A program made the translations under genes and the position numbers. The notes under the pieces were generated by a model that worked only from the letters and a program-made list of their open reading frames with translations, made no database searches and was not told where the DNA came from. From Streptomyces sp. CC228A (lineage in GTDB: Bacteria; Actinomycetota; Actinomycetes; Streptomycetales; Streptomycetaceae): DNA of 64,000 bases. The stretch spans positions 1 through 64,000 of the forward strand of contig NZ_JAJPUI010000004.1 in assembly GCF_021390935.1 (NCBI RefSeq). The letters are read 5' to 3'. Positions 17,772 to 26,560 of the stretch are shown in pieces; position 1 is the first letter of the stretch, and the number at the start of each line of letters is the position of its first letter.

Positions 17772-18421
17772 CCCGGCCCCGCCCCGGACCGCCGCGACGC
17801 GGTGCCGGGGCGGTCGCCCGGCGGGGCCCGGCGGGCCCCGTCAGGCGCCACCCCGCCGACGGCGCCACGGCCACCAGCGGCCGCGCGCCGTGCCGGCGGC
17901 GCACGGCCTGACGAGTACGGTCGGCCGCAGAGCGCCGTGCCGGCGGCACACGGCCTGACACGTACGGTCGGCCGCACCCGCGCCGTACGGAGGCTGCGGC
18001 TCCACCGCCCGGCCGCCGTACCGCCCGGCCGCCGCGCCACCTGGCCGCCGCGCCACCCGGAGGCCGCGGCGCCCCGCCTGCTCCCGCGCCCATGGCGGCG
18101 CCCGCCTGCTCCCGCGCCCATGGCGGCGGCGCCCACCTGCTCCCGCGCGGTACAGGGGCGGCGCCTGCGTCACGGTCCGGTGCGCACCCGGCACCCCTCC
18201 CGACGAAGGCCCGTCCGCGGCCGTGCGCAGGGGCGGCTGCCGGGCGGCCCCGCACACACGCACCCGCCCGCCCGACACGGGCGCCTCGCGGCCGCGGCCT
18301 CCCGCGCATCCGCCGCGCGCCTTCCTCACGCGGTCGGCGGGTGCCCGGTGCCGCTCCTCCCGCCGTGTGCGGCGCGCCACCACCGGGGAGGCCGGGGCCG
18401 CGGGCGCTTACGCTCGCGGGT
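17772..18421. other. 650-base non-coding stretch with short direct repeats
   Basis: No credible gene. A 47-base unit beginning GCGCCGTGCCGGCGG occurs at 17885-17931 and 17932-17978 with only a few differences. A unit CCTGCTCCCGCGCCCATGG recurs at 18077 and 18105, with a partial third copy at 18136. The region separates pspAA from the two-component system and carries TACGCT at 18409-18414, seven bases before the kinase GTG. Confidence 0.6.
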
Positions 18422-19648
18422 GTGAGGTTTCCCGTCCGTGCCCGCGCCTGGCTGCGCGCCCACCCCCTGGCCGCCGACGCCGCCCTCGCCGTCGCCGTGC
18501 TCCTCGCGATGGTCCTCGGCTCCTTCGCGGACCCGCACGGCAGCCGCACCGGTCCCACCTTCGGCACCCGCGCCCCCGGACCCGGAAGCGTCCTCCTCAT
18601 GGTGCTGGGCGCCGCCGCGCTCGTCCCGCGGCGCCGCGCGCCCCTCGCCGTCCTCGCCGTCACCAGCGCCGTCACCGTCGCCGAGTTCGCGTCGGGCGAC
18701 CCCGCCGCGCCCGTCGCGATGAGCGCCGTCGTCGCCCTCTACACCGTCGCCTCCCGCACCGACCGCCCCACCACCTGGCGGGTCGGCCTGGCGACGATGA
18801 CCGTGCTGACCGGTGCCGCCATGTGCTGCGGCTCCGCCCCCTGGTACTCCCAGCAGAACCTGGGCGTCTTCGCCTGGACCGGCATGGCGGCGGCGGCGGG
18901 CGACGCCGTCCGCAGCCGCCGCGCCTTCGTCGACGCGATCCGCGAACGGGCCGAGCGCGCCGAACGCACCCGCGAGGAGGAGGCCCGCCGCCGCGTCGCC
19001 GAGGAGCGCCTGCGCATCGCCCGCGACCTGCACGACGTCGTCGCCCACCACATCGCCCTCGTCAACGTGCAGGCCGGCGTCGCCGCCCACGTCATGGACA
19101 AGCGGCCCGACCAGGCGAAGGAGGCCCTGGCCCACGTCAGGGAGGCAAGCCGCTCCGCGCTGGACGAACTGCGCGCCACCGTCGGACTGCTGCGCCAGTC
19201 CGGCGACCCGGAGGCCCCCACGGAGCCCGCCCCCGGCCTGGCCCGGCTCGACGACCTGCTGGACTCCTTCCGCCGGGCCGGGCTCCCCGTGTCCCTCGCC
19301 CGCACCGACCAGGGCGTACAGCTGTCCGCGGCCGTCGACCTCGCCGCGTACCGGATCATCCAGGAGTCCCTGACGAACGTCCGGAAGCACGCGGGCCCGG
19401 ACGCCACCGCCGAGGTCAGCGTGGTGCCGGTGGGCCGCACCATCGAGGTCACCGTGCTCGACAGCGGCAGCTCCGCCGCCGCGGCGCCCGGGCCCGCCGC
19501 GTCGGGCGGCCACGGCCTGCTCGGCATGCGGGAGCGCGCCACCGCCCTCGGCGGCGCCCTCACCACCGGACCCCGCTACGGAGGCGGCTTCCGGGTGCGG
19601 GCGATACTTCCGCTCAGCGCACGCACAGGGGAGGACGGGCCCGCATGA
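18422..19648 (+). CDS. NarL/DesK-type sensor histidine kinase
   Basis: A 408-residue protein. Several hydrophobic segments occupy residues about 15-170, giving an integral membrane sensor without an obvious extracellular domain. The dimerisation/phosphoacceptor motif RIARDLHDVVAHHIALVNVQ (HisKA_3) follows, with the conserved histidine in DLHD. The ATPase lid has RIIQESLTNVRKHAG (N box) and GHGLLGMRERATALGG (G box); the usual D-G-G box reads VLDSGSS. It probably phosphorylates the response regulator that overlaps it by four bases (ATGA). GTG 18422 is preceded by TACGCT with a seven-base gap and has no clear ribosome-binding site, suggesting a leaderless start. The signal sensed is unknown. Confidence 0.9.
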   Translation: MRFPVRARAWLRAHPLAADAALAVAVLLAMVLGSFADPHGSRTGPTFGTRAPGPGSVLLMVLGAAALVPRRRAPLAVLAVTSAVTVAEFASGDPAAPVAMSAVVALYTVASRTDRPTTWRVGLATMTVLTGAAMCCGSAPWYSQQNLGVFAWTGMAAAAGDAVRSRRAFVDAIRERAERAERTREEEARRRVAEERLRIARDLHDVVAHHIALVNVQAGVAAHVMDKRPDQAKEALAHVREASRSALDELRATVGLLRQSGDPEAPTEPAPGLARLDDLLDSFRRAGLPVSLARTDQGVQLSAAVDLAAYRIIQESLTNVRKHAGPDATAEVSVVPVGRTIEVTVLDSGSSAAAAPGPAASGGHGLLGMRERATALGGALTTGPRYGGGFRVRAILPLSARTGEDGPA

Positions 19649-20385
19649 CCATCGACGCCGCCGGGGAGCCGGAGCCCACGGGGCCCATCCGCGTCCTGCT
19701 CGCCGACGACCAGGCCCTGCTGCGCAGCGCGTTCCGGGTGCTGGTGGACTCCGAACCGGACATGGAGGTCGTCGGAGAGGCCGCCGACGGCGCCGAGGCC
19801 CTCGCCCTGGCCCGGGCCACCGCACCGGACGTGGTGCTGATGGACATCCGCATGCCCGGCACCGACGGACTCGCCGCCACGCGCGCCATCACCGCCGACC
19901 CGGCCCTGGACCGGGTGCACGTCGTCATGCTGACCACCTTCGAGGTCGACGACTACGTGGTGCAGTCGCTGCGCGCCGGCGCCTGCGGGTTCCTCGGCAA
20001 GGGCGCGGAACCGGACGAGCTGCTGGGCGCCATCCGGGTCGCCGCCGCGGGAGACGCCCTGCTGTCGCCCGCCGCGACCAAGGGGCTCATCACCCGCTTC
20101 CTCGCCCAGGGCGGCGGTGGCCCGGGGGACGGCCCCGGCGGCGCCGGGGCCGCGGCGACCCGGGGGACGGAGCGCCTCGCCCCGCTCACCGGCCGCGAAC
20201 GCGAGGTCCTCGCCCTCGTCGGCGGCGGCCTGTCCAACGACGAGATCGCCGAGCGGCTGACGGTCAGCCCGCTCACCGTGAAGACACACGTCAACCGCAC
20301 CATGGCCAAGCTCCGCGCCCGGGACCGCGCCCAACTGGTCGTCGCCGCCTACGAGACCGGCCTCGTCACGCCCGGCGCGGACTGA
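19645..20385 (+). CDS. LuxR/NarL-family response regulator
   Basis: A 246-residue protein. The receiver domain, residues about 14-130, has the acidic pair in VLLADDQALLRS, the phosphoacceptor aspartate in DVVLMDIRMPG, the T in VVMLTTFEVDDY and the K in GFLGKGAEPDELL. A Gly-rich linker (QGGGGPGDGPGGAGAAAT) leads to a LuxR helix-turn-helix: LTGREREVLALVGGGLSNDEI, SPLTVKTHVNRTMAKL. The ATG overlaps the kinase stop, and GAGGACGGG upstream is the ribosome-binding site. It is the cognate partner of the kinase. Targets are not evident, and the surrounding genes give no clear regulon. Confidence 0.93.
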   Translation: MTIDAAGEPEPTGPIRVLLADDQALLRSAFRVLVDSEPDMEVVGEAADGAEALALARATAPDVVLMDIRMPGTDGLAATRAITADPALDRVHVVMLTTFEVDDYVVQSLRAGACGFLGKGAEPDELLGAIRVAAAGDALLSPAATKGLITRFLAQGGGGPGDGPGGAGAAATRGTERLAPLTGREREVLALVGGGLSNDEIAERLTVSPLTVKTHVNRTMAKLRARDRAQLVVAAYETGLVTPGAD

Positions 20386-20390
20386 CCCAC

Positions 20391-20640
20391 CGGCTGCCCG
20401 CCGGGCCGCGGGCGGATTGCCGGCCGGCTGCCTGCCGGGCTGTGGACGGACTCGCCGCCCGCCGGCTGCCCGCAGGGTCATGAGAGGCGCACGATCCGGC
20501 GGCGGTCCGCTCGCGTAACTCGACGCGGCGGATCGGACTGCCGCCCGGCTGCCCGCAGGGTCATGGGAGGGCTGCCGCCCGGCTGCCCGCCGGGCCGTGG
20601 GCGGACTTGCCGCCCGGTTCCCCACCGGGCCGTGCGTGGA
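20391..20640. repeat. Degenerate tandem repeats, about 36-bp unit
   Basis: A diverged unit around GGCTGCCCGCCGGGCCGTGG recurs with first bases near 20392, 20426, 20464, 20548, 20581 and 20617. Spacing is 33-38 bases, with one larger gap of 84. The copies lie between the response regulator stop and the shared terminator, and no protein is supported. The decayed copies suggest slippage-driven growth rather than a conserved site. Confidence 0.6.
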
Positions 20641-20763
20641 GCGGGGTCGGCTTCCCGCCGGGCCCGGGGACCGCCCCAGGCTCCGGCGGGTCAGGGGCGG
20701 ACAGCTCCGGCCGCCCGGCCGCCCGGCCGCCCGGCGGGCCGCGGCCCGCCGGGTGACGACGGA

Positions 20764-20805
20764 GGGCGCCTGGGCGTACACCGACCGGTGTACGCCGAGA
20801 CGCCC
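20764..20805. terminator. Bidirectional terminator between response regulator and nadA
   Basis: GGCGTACACC (20773-20782) pairs perfectly with GGTGTACGCC (20787-20796) around GACC. The stem extends outward nine more positions with two mismatches. It sits between two converging transcription units and can stop both. Confidence 0.75.
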
Positions 20806-20849
20806 CTCGTAGGCGTACGGCGGCGGCCGCCACCGCGGCGCCGTGGTCC

Positions 20850-22028
20850 TTACGGCAGCGCCAGCATCCGCTCCAGCGCCAGCTTCGCGTACTCCTCGGT
20901 CTCCCGGTCCACCTGGATCCGGTTGACCAGCTTGCCGTCCGCCAGCGACTCCAGCGCCCACACCAGGTGCGGCAGGTCGATGCGGTTCATCGTCGAGCAG
21001 AAGCAGACCGTCCGGTCGAGGAACGAGATCTCCTTGCCCTCGTCGGCGAAACGATTCGCCAGGCGCCGGACCAGGTTCAGCTCCGTGCCGATCGCCCACT
21101 TGGAGCCCGCCGGGGCGGCCTCCAGCGTCTTGATGATGTACTCGGTCGAGCCCACGTAGTCGGCGGCCGCGACGACCTCGTGCCGGCACTCGGGGTGGAC
21201 CAGCACGTTCACGCCGGGGATGCGTTCGCGGACCTCGTTGACCGAGTCCAGCGAGAAGCGGCCGTGCACCGAGCAGTGGCCGCGCCACAGGATCATCTTC
21301 GCGGCGCGCAGCTGCTCCGGCGTGAGGCCGCCGTTCGGCTTGTGCGGGTTGTAGACGACGCAGTCGTCCAGGGACATGCCCATGTCGCGGACCGCGGTGT
21401 TCCGGCCGAGGTGCTGGTCCGGCAGGAAGAGGACCTTCTCGCCCTGCTCGAAGGCCCAGTCCAGGGCGCGCTCGGCGTTCGAGGAGGTGCAGATCGTGCC
21501 GCCGTGCCTACCGGTGAAGGCCTTGATGTCGGCGGAGGAGTTCATGTACGAGACGGGCACGGTCACGTCCGCGACGCCCGCCTCGGTCAGCACGTCCCAG
21601 CACTCCGCGACCTGCTCGGCCGTGGCCATGTCGGCCATCGAGCAGCCCGCGGCCAGGTCGGGCAGCACGACCTTCTGGTCGTCGCCGGTCAGGATGTCCG
21701 CGGACTCGGCCATGAAGTGCACGCCGCAGAAGACGATGTACTCGGCCTCCGGCCGCGCCGCCGCGTCGCGGGCGAGCTTGAACGAGTCACCCGTGACGTC
21801 CGCGAACTGGATGACCTCGTCGCGCTGGTAGTGGTGGCCGAGCACGAAGACCTTGTCTCCGAGCCGCTCCTTGGCCGCGCGGGCGCGCTCCACCAGGTCC
21901 GGGTCGGACGGCGCGGGCAGGTCGCCCGGGCACTCCACGCCGCGCTCGCTCTTCGGGTCGGCCTCGCGGCCGAGGAGAAGCAGCGCGAGCGGGGTCGGCT
22001 GGACGTCCAGGGGCTGGGCGGTGGTCAC
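20850..22028 (-). CDS. nadA: Quinolinate synthase (Fe-S enzyme of NAD synthesis)
   Basis: A 392-residue NadA, which condenses iminoaspartate with dihydroxyacetone phosphate to give quinolinate. The three cysteines that hold the 4Fe-4S cluster are visible in IVFCGVHFMAES, LVHPECRHEVV and RTVCFCSTMNR. Substrate-binding stretches VLGHHYQRDEVIQFAD, VSYMNSSADIKA, TICTSSNA and LFLPDQHLGRN are complete. The GTG at 22028 (VTTAQPLDVQP) was chosen from the Streptomyces N terminus and AGAAAGG about nine bases upstream. A GTG at 22037 sits too close to that site. No nadB or nadC is adjacent. A divergent Fe-S carrier gene (erpA type) lies next to it, fitting a cluster-dependent enzyme. Confidence 0.96.
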   Translation of the reverse strand: MTTAQPLDVQPTPLALLLLGREADPKSERGVECPGDLPAPSDPDLVERARAAKERLGDKVFVLGHHYQRDEVIQFADVTGDSFKLARDAAARPEAEYIVFCGVHFMAESADILTGDDQKVVLPDLAAGCSMADMATAEQVAECWDVLTEAGVADVTVPVSYMNSSADIKAFTGRHGGTICTSSNAERALDWAFEQGEKVLFLPDQHLGRNTAVRDMGMSLDDCVVYNPHKPNGGLTPEQLRAAKMILWRGHCSVHGRFSLDSVNEVRERIPGVNVLVHPECRHEVVAAADYVGSTEYIIKTLEAAPAGSKWAIGTELNLVRRLANRFADEGKEISFLDRTVCFCSTMNRIDLPHLVWALESLADGKLVNRIQVDRETEEYAKLALERMLALP

Positions 22029-22314
22029 GTCACGCACCCTTTCTACTGAGCTTCACGTGGCAGGCACTGCGCCTTCTCGTCTAAATGACGCTATCTATCA
22101 TATCCGGTTCACGTCACTTTGACGATGTCCATAGTGTCGATGTGACACATTCGCCTTCCCCGTGGCGGTGCTTGCCCGACGGCCGGTGTGCGAGCATGAG
22201 GAGGGACAAGAGGCAGACGAGAAAGACGAGCGCTCGGCCCGGAATGAATCCGCGGCCCCGCCGGTTGACCTGACCGTCGGCAAGCAGTCTTCGTACAACC
22301 CGGGAGAGAAGCAG
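22029..22314. promoter_or_regulatory. Divergent promoter region of nadA and erpA
   Basis: AT-richer than its surroundings. On the minus strand TATGAT (22097-22102) is a good -10 for nadA, giving a leader of about 60 nt; no matching -35 was found. On the plus strand TTGACG at 22119-22124 could serve erpA. GTGTC (22134-22138) and GACAC (22144-22148) form a small inverted repeat that might be an operator. Confidence 0.45.
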
Positions 22315-22671
22315 ATGTCCGTATCGGACGAGAAGACCACTGTCAGTGACGGCATCCTCCTGACGGACGCCGCCGCGGCGAAGGTCAAGGCCCTGCTCGA
22401 CCAGGAAGGCCGCGACGACCTCGCCCTGCGGGTGGCCGTCCAGCCCGGTGGCTGCTCCGGCCTGCGCTACCAGCTCTTCTTCGACGAGCGCTCCCTCGAC
22501 GGCGACGTGGAGAAGGACTTCGGCGGCGTGAAGGTCGTCACCGACCGCATGAGCGCTCCGTACCTCGGTGGCGCCACCATCGACTTCGTGGACACGATCG
22601 AGAAGCAGGGCTTCACCATCGACAACCCGAACGCCACGGGTTCCTGCGCCTGCGGCGACTCCTTCAGCTGA
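22315..22671 (+). CDS. erpA: A-type iron-sulfur cluster carrier/insertion protein
   Basis: A 118-residue HesB/IscA family protein. The three cluster-binding cysteines are present: one in QPGGCSGLRYQLFF and two in the C-terminal TGSCACGDSFS. Between them lie LDGDVEKDFGG and YLGGATIDFVDTIEKQGF, typical of ErpA. It hands Fe-S clusters to targets such as NadA, which is encoded divergently 286 bases away. GGGAGAGAAGCAG before ATG 22315 is the ribosome-binding site. The N-terminal extension (MSVSDEKTTVSDGILL) is longer than in E. coli. The name erpA is by family. The exact client set is inference. Confidence 0.92.
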   Translation: MSVSDEKTTVSDGILLTDAAAAKVKALLDQEGRDDLALRVAVQPGGCSGLRYQLFFDERSLDGDVEKDFGGVKVVTDRMSAPYLGGATIDFVDTIEKQGFTIDNPNATGSCACGDSFS

Positions 22672-22686
22672 CGCCCGCAGGGAGTG

Positions 22687-22729
22687 ACGGCGGCGGCCCC
22701 GGACCACCACGGTCCGGGGCCGCCGCCGT
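22687..22729 (+). terminator. Strong hairpin terminator of erpA
   Basis: The arms 22687-22705 and 22711-22729 are perfectly complementary over 19 bases (core GGCGGCGGCCCCGGACC) around the loop ACCAC. TT follows. It begins 15 bases after the stop codon. Confidence 0.88.
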
Positions 22730-23354
22730 TCGCGCCCCGGCGCTGTCGGCCGCGCTGCGGCTGCCGCTGCCGTCTGATGCCCTCCGCGGGCTGCTGCTGC
22801 GTCTGATGCCCTCCGCGCCCGCCGCTCGCTGCCCGGCGCCGTCCGCGCCCGAGTCGGCGCACGCCGCTCGCGTTCCGGCGCGGTCCGCGCCTGCGCTGCC
22901 GCCCTCTGGCGCCTCCTGCGGACAGACGGCGCACCGCACCACCGGCCCACCGGGGAAACGCCCGAGCGGCCGCCCCGCCGGTCCAGGGCGGAACCGCTGG
23001 AGCGCCCCTCCGCCGACTCACCGCGGAAACGCCCGGCCCCTCCCCACCGGCCCACCCGGGCGCTGCCGCCGACGCCCTGCCCGCGGGGCTGCGGTGGTGC
23101 CGCCCCGCCGGTCCAGGGCGGAACCGCTGGGGCGCCCTTCCACCGGCCCGACCCGCAGACATCGGGCCCCTCCCGCCAGTCCGCCGCGGAAACAGCCGGT
23201 CCCTCCCCGCCGGTCCGCAGTGGGAAGGCCGGACGGCGCCCGCCCGTTCACCGGCGGGAGCGCGGGGCGCCGCCCCCGCCGGCCCGCTGCGAAGAGCCGG
23301 TCGCAGGGCCGCACAGGGGCGCCGCCCCGCCGGTCTTCCGCCGAAGCCGCCGGG
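22730..23354. other. 625-base GC-rich non-coding stretch with duplicated segments
   Basis: No gene is supported on either strand. A segment of about 40 bases starting CGCCCCGCCGGTCCAGGGCG occurs at 22971 and again at 23101 with few differences. A shorter unit around GTCTGATGCCCTCCGCG occurs near 22772 and 22801. These look like slippage or duplication products in idle DNA between convergent units. Confidence 0.55.
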
Positions 23355-24835
23355 CTACTTCCGGGGCACCGGCTCGCCGGTCACCGCGTCGACGACCTGG
23401 CGGTCGCCCAGCGGGGCCCGCAGCGTCACCGTGTCGCTCAGGTCCACGCCGAGCGCGATGCACGCCCGGTCCAGCTCGACCGGCGTCTCGTACAGCCGCA
23501 CCTTCACCTGGGTGGCCGTCTCCTCGGCCCGCACCGTGTACCGGCTGCACACCCCGCCGGTGAACCACACCGTCAGCGTGCGGTCCCGCGCTTCGTACCG
23601 GTCGACCCGCAGGTGCCCGCCCGCTTCGCCGGGCTCCGGGGCCAGCCGCTCCACCGGCACCGCCGGGTAGGCGAACCGGTAGCGCTCCCCGTTCTCCCGC
23701 TCGGCGTCGAACAGCCACGCCGGGACCAGCGCCGGAGCGCCCTTCTCCAGCTGGCCGGCGAGACCGAAGGCCGCACCGCGGATGGTCACCCGCTCCTTCG
23801 GCGGCAGCGGTGTGCCGCCCGGCTCGCACGGCGCGGCCGGGTCCGTGCCGCCCGGGTTCGTGGCGCCCGGCTCCGCGCCGGCCGGCTCCGCGGCTCCGCC
23901 CATCACGTCCGGGGCCTGCGGCCCGCCGTTCGGCACCGGCGTCGCGCAGCCGCCGATCCGGCCGTCGCGGTGGCCGACGGCCTCGTTCAGCTCCCGCACC
24001 GCCTCCTGCGCGGTCATCACCGGGTACTCCGATGCCCGCACCGGCTCCAGCAGCCGCCCGCTGCCGCCGACGACCGCGCCCGCCGCTCCCACCCTGATCC
24101 CGGTCGACCAGTCGTACGTGGGCAGCCCGGCCACCACCGGGTCGGCGTTCACCACCCGGACGCCGTCCATGACCTGCGAGGCGTCCAGCCGGGCGTCGTC
24201 CAGGCCCAGGCCCTCCAGCACCGGGGCCGCCGCCCGCTTCGCCGCGTCCTCGCCCACCGGCTTCCCGGGCCTGCCCCCGTCCGGCGGGCACGCCTTCTTC
24301 CCCTTCGGGCAGTTGTCCGTCACCGGCCCGCCGACGTGGTACGTCCAGGTCGCCGGCGCCTGCGCGTCCACCCGCAGCACCGCGCCCGACCCGTCCTTCT
24401 GCGGCCCGACGTGCCAGCCGCCGTGCTCCTCGACCGGAGTGCCCGCGACCCCGAGCAGGTCCGCGAGGCGCGCCACGTCGTCCGCGTCCACCGACCCCTT
24501 CGGGCGGTACGTGTACGCCTTGTCGGGGCCGTCCGGCAGCGTGCCCTCCACGCGGTAGGTGGCACCGCCCGGGTCCGGCTCGCCGGGGGCGATCCCCGGG
24601 GCCGTGGCGCCGCCGTCACCCGCGGCCGGAGGCGGCGCCCCCGGTTGTCCGCGATGCCCGCCTGCTCGGCCCCTGCCGCGCCGCCCCGCTCGCCGCCCGC
24701 CGCGGCCACGGCCAGATACGTGCCCCCGCCCGCGAGCAGCACGGCCGCCGCCACCACGGAGACGGCGAGCGGCGAACGCCGCCGACCGGGGGCGGCGTCG
24801 ACCTGGCTGACGCCTGTGGGTTCGGTCTCGCTCAC
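23355..24835 (-). pseudogene. Single-pass membrane protein of unknown function, frame-disrupted
   Basis: From GTG 24835 (AAGGAGC upstream) the reading begins VSETEPTGVSQVDAAPG, followed by a membrane helix SPLAVSVVAAAVLLAGGGTYLAV. The frame is then lost at the C5 run 24638-24642. Adding one base there joins it to an extracellular part of about 430 residues: ATYRVEGTLPDGPDKAYTYR, ATWTYHVGGPVTDNCPKGKK, LPTYDWSTGIRVG, TLTVWFTGGVCSRYTV and a C-terminal DAVTGEPVPRK. The restored length is about 493 residues. The composition and single anchor suggest a surface-exposed protein, and I do not recognise a catalytic domain. It probably is intact in the organism. Confidence 0.75.
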
Positions 24836-24986
24836 CGCAACGCTCCTTCGTCGGTCTCTCCCCTGTCGTATCTCCTTTTGACCGGAGACACCGTTGGGAC
24901 GGAGCGGACGGGCGAGCGGTTCCGTACATCCGGGGTACGGTCCCGTCCCCGTCCCCCGGGCGGCCCGGGGGACGGGACCGTGCGGC

Positions 24987-25193
24987 TCAGCCGCCGTACT
25001 CCGAAGCGGCGTCCATCATCCGCGCCGACGCCGCGGGCACCACCACGCCGTGGATCGCCGAAGGCGGCACACGGCCGGGCGCGTCCGCCGCGGGGACCAC
25101 CCAGTGCGGGGCCATCCGTGCCGAGTTCCCGCACAGCTCGGCCAACGTCAACTCGGGCTCACGCCGCTCACGCGGCGCCTTGGTGTTCGACAT
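24987..25193 (-). CDS. Small basic protein, unknown function, probably leaderless
   Basis: A 68-residue protein, MSNTKAPRERREPELTLAEL onward. It contains one cysteine (ELCGNSARMAPHWVVPAA) and ends MMDAASEYGG. I do not recognise a domain. The case for a real gene rests on its promoter: TTGTCG (-35, 25223-25228) and TACCGT (-10, 25200-25205) with a 17-base spacer and only six bases between the -10 and the ATG, so the mRNA would begin at or next to the start codon. It is divergent from the adenosine kinase gene. Confidence 0.6.
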   Translation of the reverse strand: MSNTKAPRERREPELTLAELCGNSARMAPHWVVPAADAPGRVPPSAIHGVVVPAASARMMDAASEYGG

Positions 25194-25199
25194 ACGGGC

Positions 25200-25228
25200 A
25201 CGGTACGCACGCCCGACCGGACCGACAA
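25200..25228 (-). promoter_or_regulatory. Promoter of the small leaderless gene
   Basis: On the minus strand, TTGTCG is followed by 17 bases and then TACCGT. The ATG at 25193 lies six bases further on. This matches actinobacterial housekeeping-sigma promoters of leaderless genes. Confidence 0.6.
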
Positions 25229-25373
25229 AGACCTACTATCGGGTAGTTTCCGCTGTTCTCCGTCACCGGCCGCACCCGGTAGCGTGGACTGCCGCCCGTC
25301 GACCACTCGACGATCCCGTACGAGCGCCCTTCGCGCGTCCCGTCCAGCCGCCTCCCCGCAGGAGCATCCCGCC

Positions 25374-26348
25374 GTGCGTATCGCAGTCACCGGCTCCATC
25401 GCCACCGACCACCTCATGACCTTCCCCGGCCGATTCGCCGACCAGCTCGTCGCCGATCAGCTGCACACGGTCTCCCTGTCCTTCCTGGTCGACAACCTCG
25501 ACGTCCGCAGGGGAGGGGTCGGCGCCAACATCTGCTTCGGCATGGGGCAGCTCGGCGCCCGGCCGGTGCTGGTCGGAGCGGCGGGCTTCGACTTCGGCGA
25601 GTACCGCGCCTGGCTCGACCGCCACGGTGTCGACACCGCCTCCGTACGGATCTCCGAGGTGCTGCACACCGCGCGCTTCGTCTGCACCACGGACGCCGAC
25701 CACAACCAGATCGGCTCCTTCTACACCGGCGCCATGAGCGAGGCCCGGCTCATCGAGCTCAAGGCCGTCGCCGACCGGGTCGGCGGCCTCGACCTCGTCC
25801 TGATCGGCGCCGACGACCCCGAGGCGATGCTCCGCCACACCGAGGAGTGCCGGACCCGGGGCATCCCGTTCGCCGCCGACTTCTCCCAGCAGATCGCGCG
25901 GATGAACGGCGAGGAGATCCGCACCCTCCTCGACGGCGCCACGTACCTCTTCTCCAACGAGTACGAGAAGGGGCTCATCGAGGCCAAGACCGGCTGGACC
26001 GACGAGGAGATCCTCGGCCGTGTCGGCCACCGCGTCACCACCCTCGGCTCGCGCGGTGTCCGCATCGAGCGCGTCGGCGAACCGGCCGTCGAGGTCGGCT
26101 GCCCGGAAGAGGACGCCAAGGTCGACCCGACCGGCGTCGGCGACGCCTTCCGGGCCGGATTCCTGTCCGGCCTGTCCTGGGGCGTCGGCCTGGAGCGCGC
26201 CGCGCAGGTCGGCTGCATGCTGGCCACGCTGGTCATCGAGACACTCGGCACCCAGGAGTACACGCTGCGCCGCGCCCACTTCATGGAGCGCTTCACGAAG
26301 GCGTACGGCGACGAGGCCGCGGCCGAGGTGCAGGCCCACCTCCCCTGA
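25374..26348 (+). CDS. PfkB-family sugar kinase, adenosine kinase (AdoK) type
   Basis: A 324-residue ribokinase-fold protein. Residues 250-263 hold the family signature VDPTGVGDAFRAGF with catalytic D257. The N terminus VRIAVTGSIATDHLMTFPGR and the substrate motif RRGGVGANICFGMGQLG follow the mycobacterial adenosine kinase Rv2202c closely, including SNEYEKGLI and LGTQEYTLR. It would phosphorylate adenosine to AMP for purine salvage. Other PfkB substrates cannot be excluded. GTG 25374 is preceded by AGGAG at proper distance. It is divergent from a small leaderless gene and converges on the cysteine desulfurase fusion. In mycobacteria adoK is likewise near ctaC, supporting the assignment. Confidence 0.88.
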   Translation: MRIAVTGSIATDHLMTFPGRFADQLVADQLHTVSLSFLVDNLDVRRGGVGANICFGMGQLGARPVLVGAAGFDFGEYRAWLDRHGVDTASVRISEVLHTARFVCTTDADHNQIGSFYTGAMSEARLIELKAVADRVGGLDLVLIGADDPEAMLRHTEECRTRGIPFAADFSQQIARMNGEEIRTLLDGATYLFSNEYEKGLIEAKTGWTDEEILGRVGHRVTTLGSRGVRIERVGEPAVEVGCPEEDAKVDPTGVGDAFRAGFLSGLSWGVGLERAAQVGCMLATLVIETLGTQEYTLRRAHFMERFTKAYGDEAAAEVQAHLP

Positions 26349-26560
26349 CGCCCGCGCCACCCGCCCCGGACCCCACCGCCCTGGCGGAGGGCTCGGGGCG
26401 GTGCAGGCCCGCACCCCCACCCGCTGCGCGCCCCGCGCTTCGCGGCCACCGCAGCCGCGGTCCTGACCGCGATCACCTGCGAGCCGCGACGGCCGCCGAA
26501 CGGCGGACCCCCGCCACCGCGCACCCGGCCGACGGGCTCCGGGCGCCGCGGCGCAGGGAG

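Noticed and set aside
20391..20640. CRISPR-like array
   Set aside because: Repeats are diverged and almost contiguous (33-38 bp spacing), with no unique spacers and no cas genes.
22730..23354. Coding potential in the repeat-rich gap
   Set aside because: All frames are Pro/Arg/Ala-rich low-complexity sequence with no ribosome-binding site. The strong terminator at 22687-22729 precedes it.
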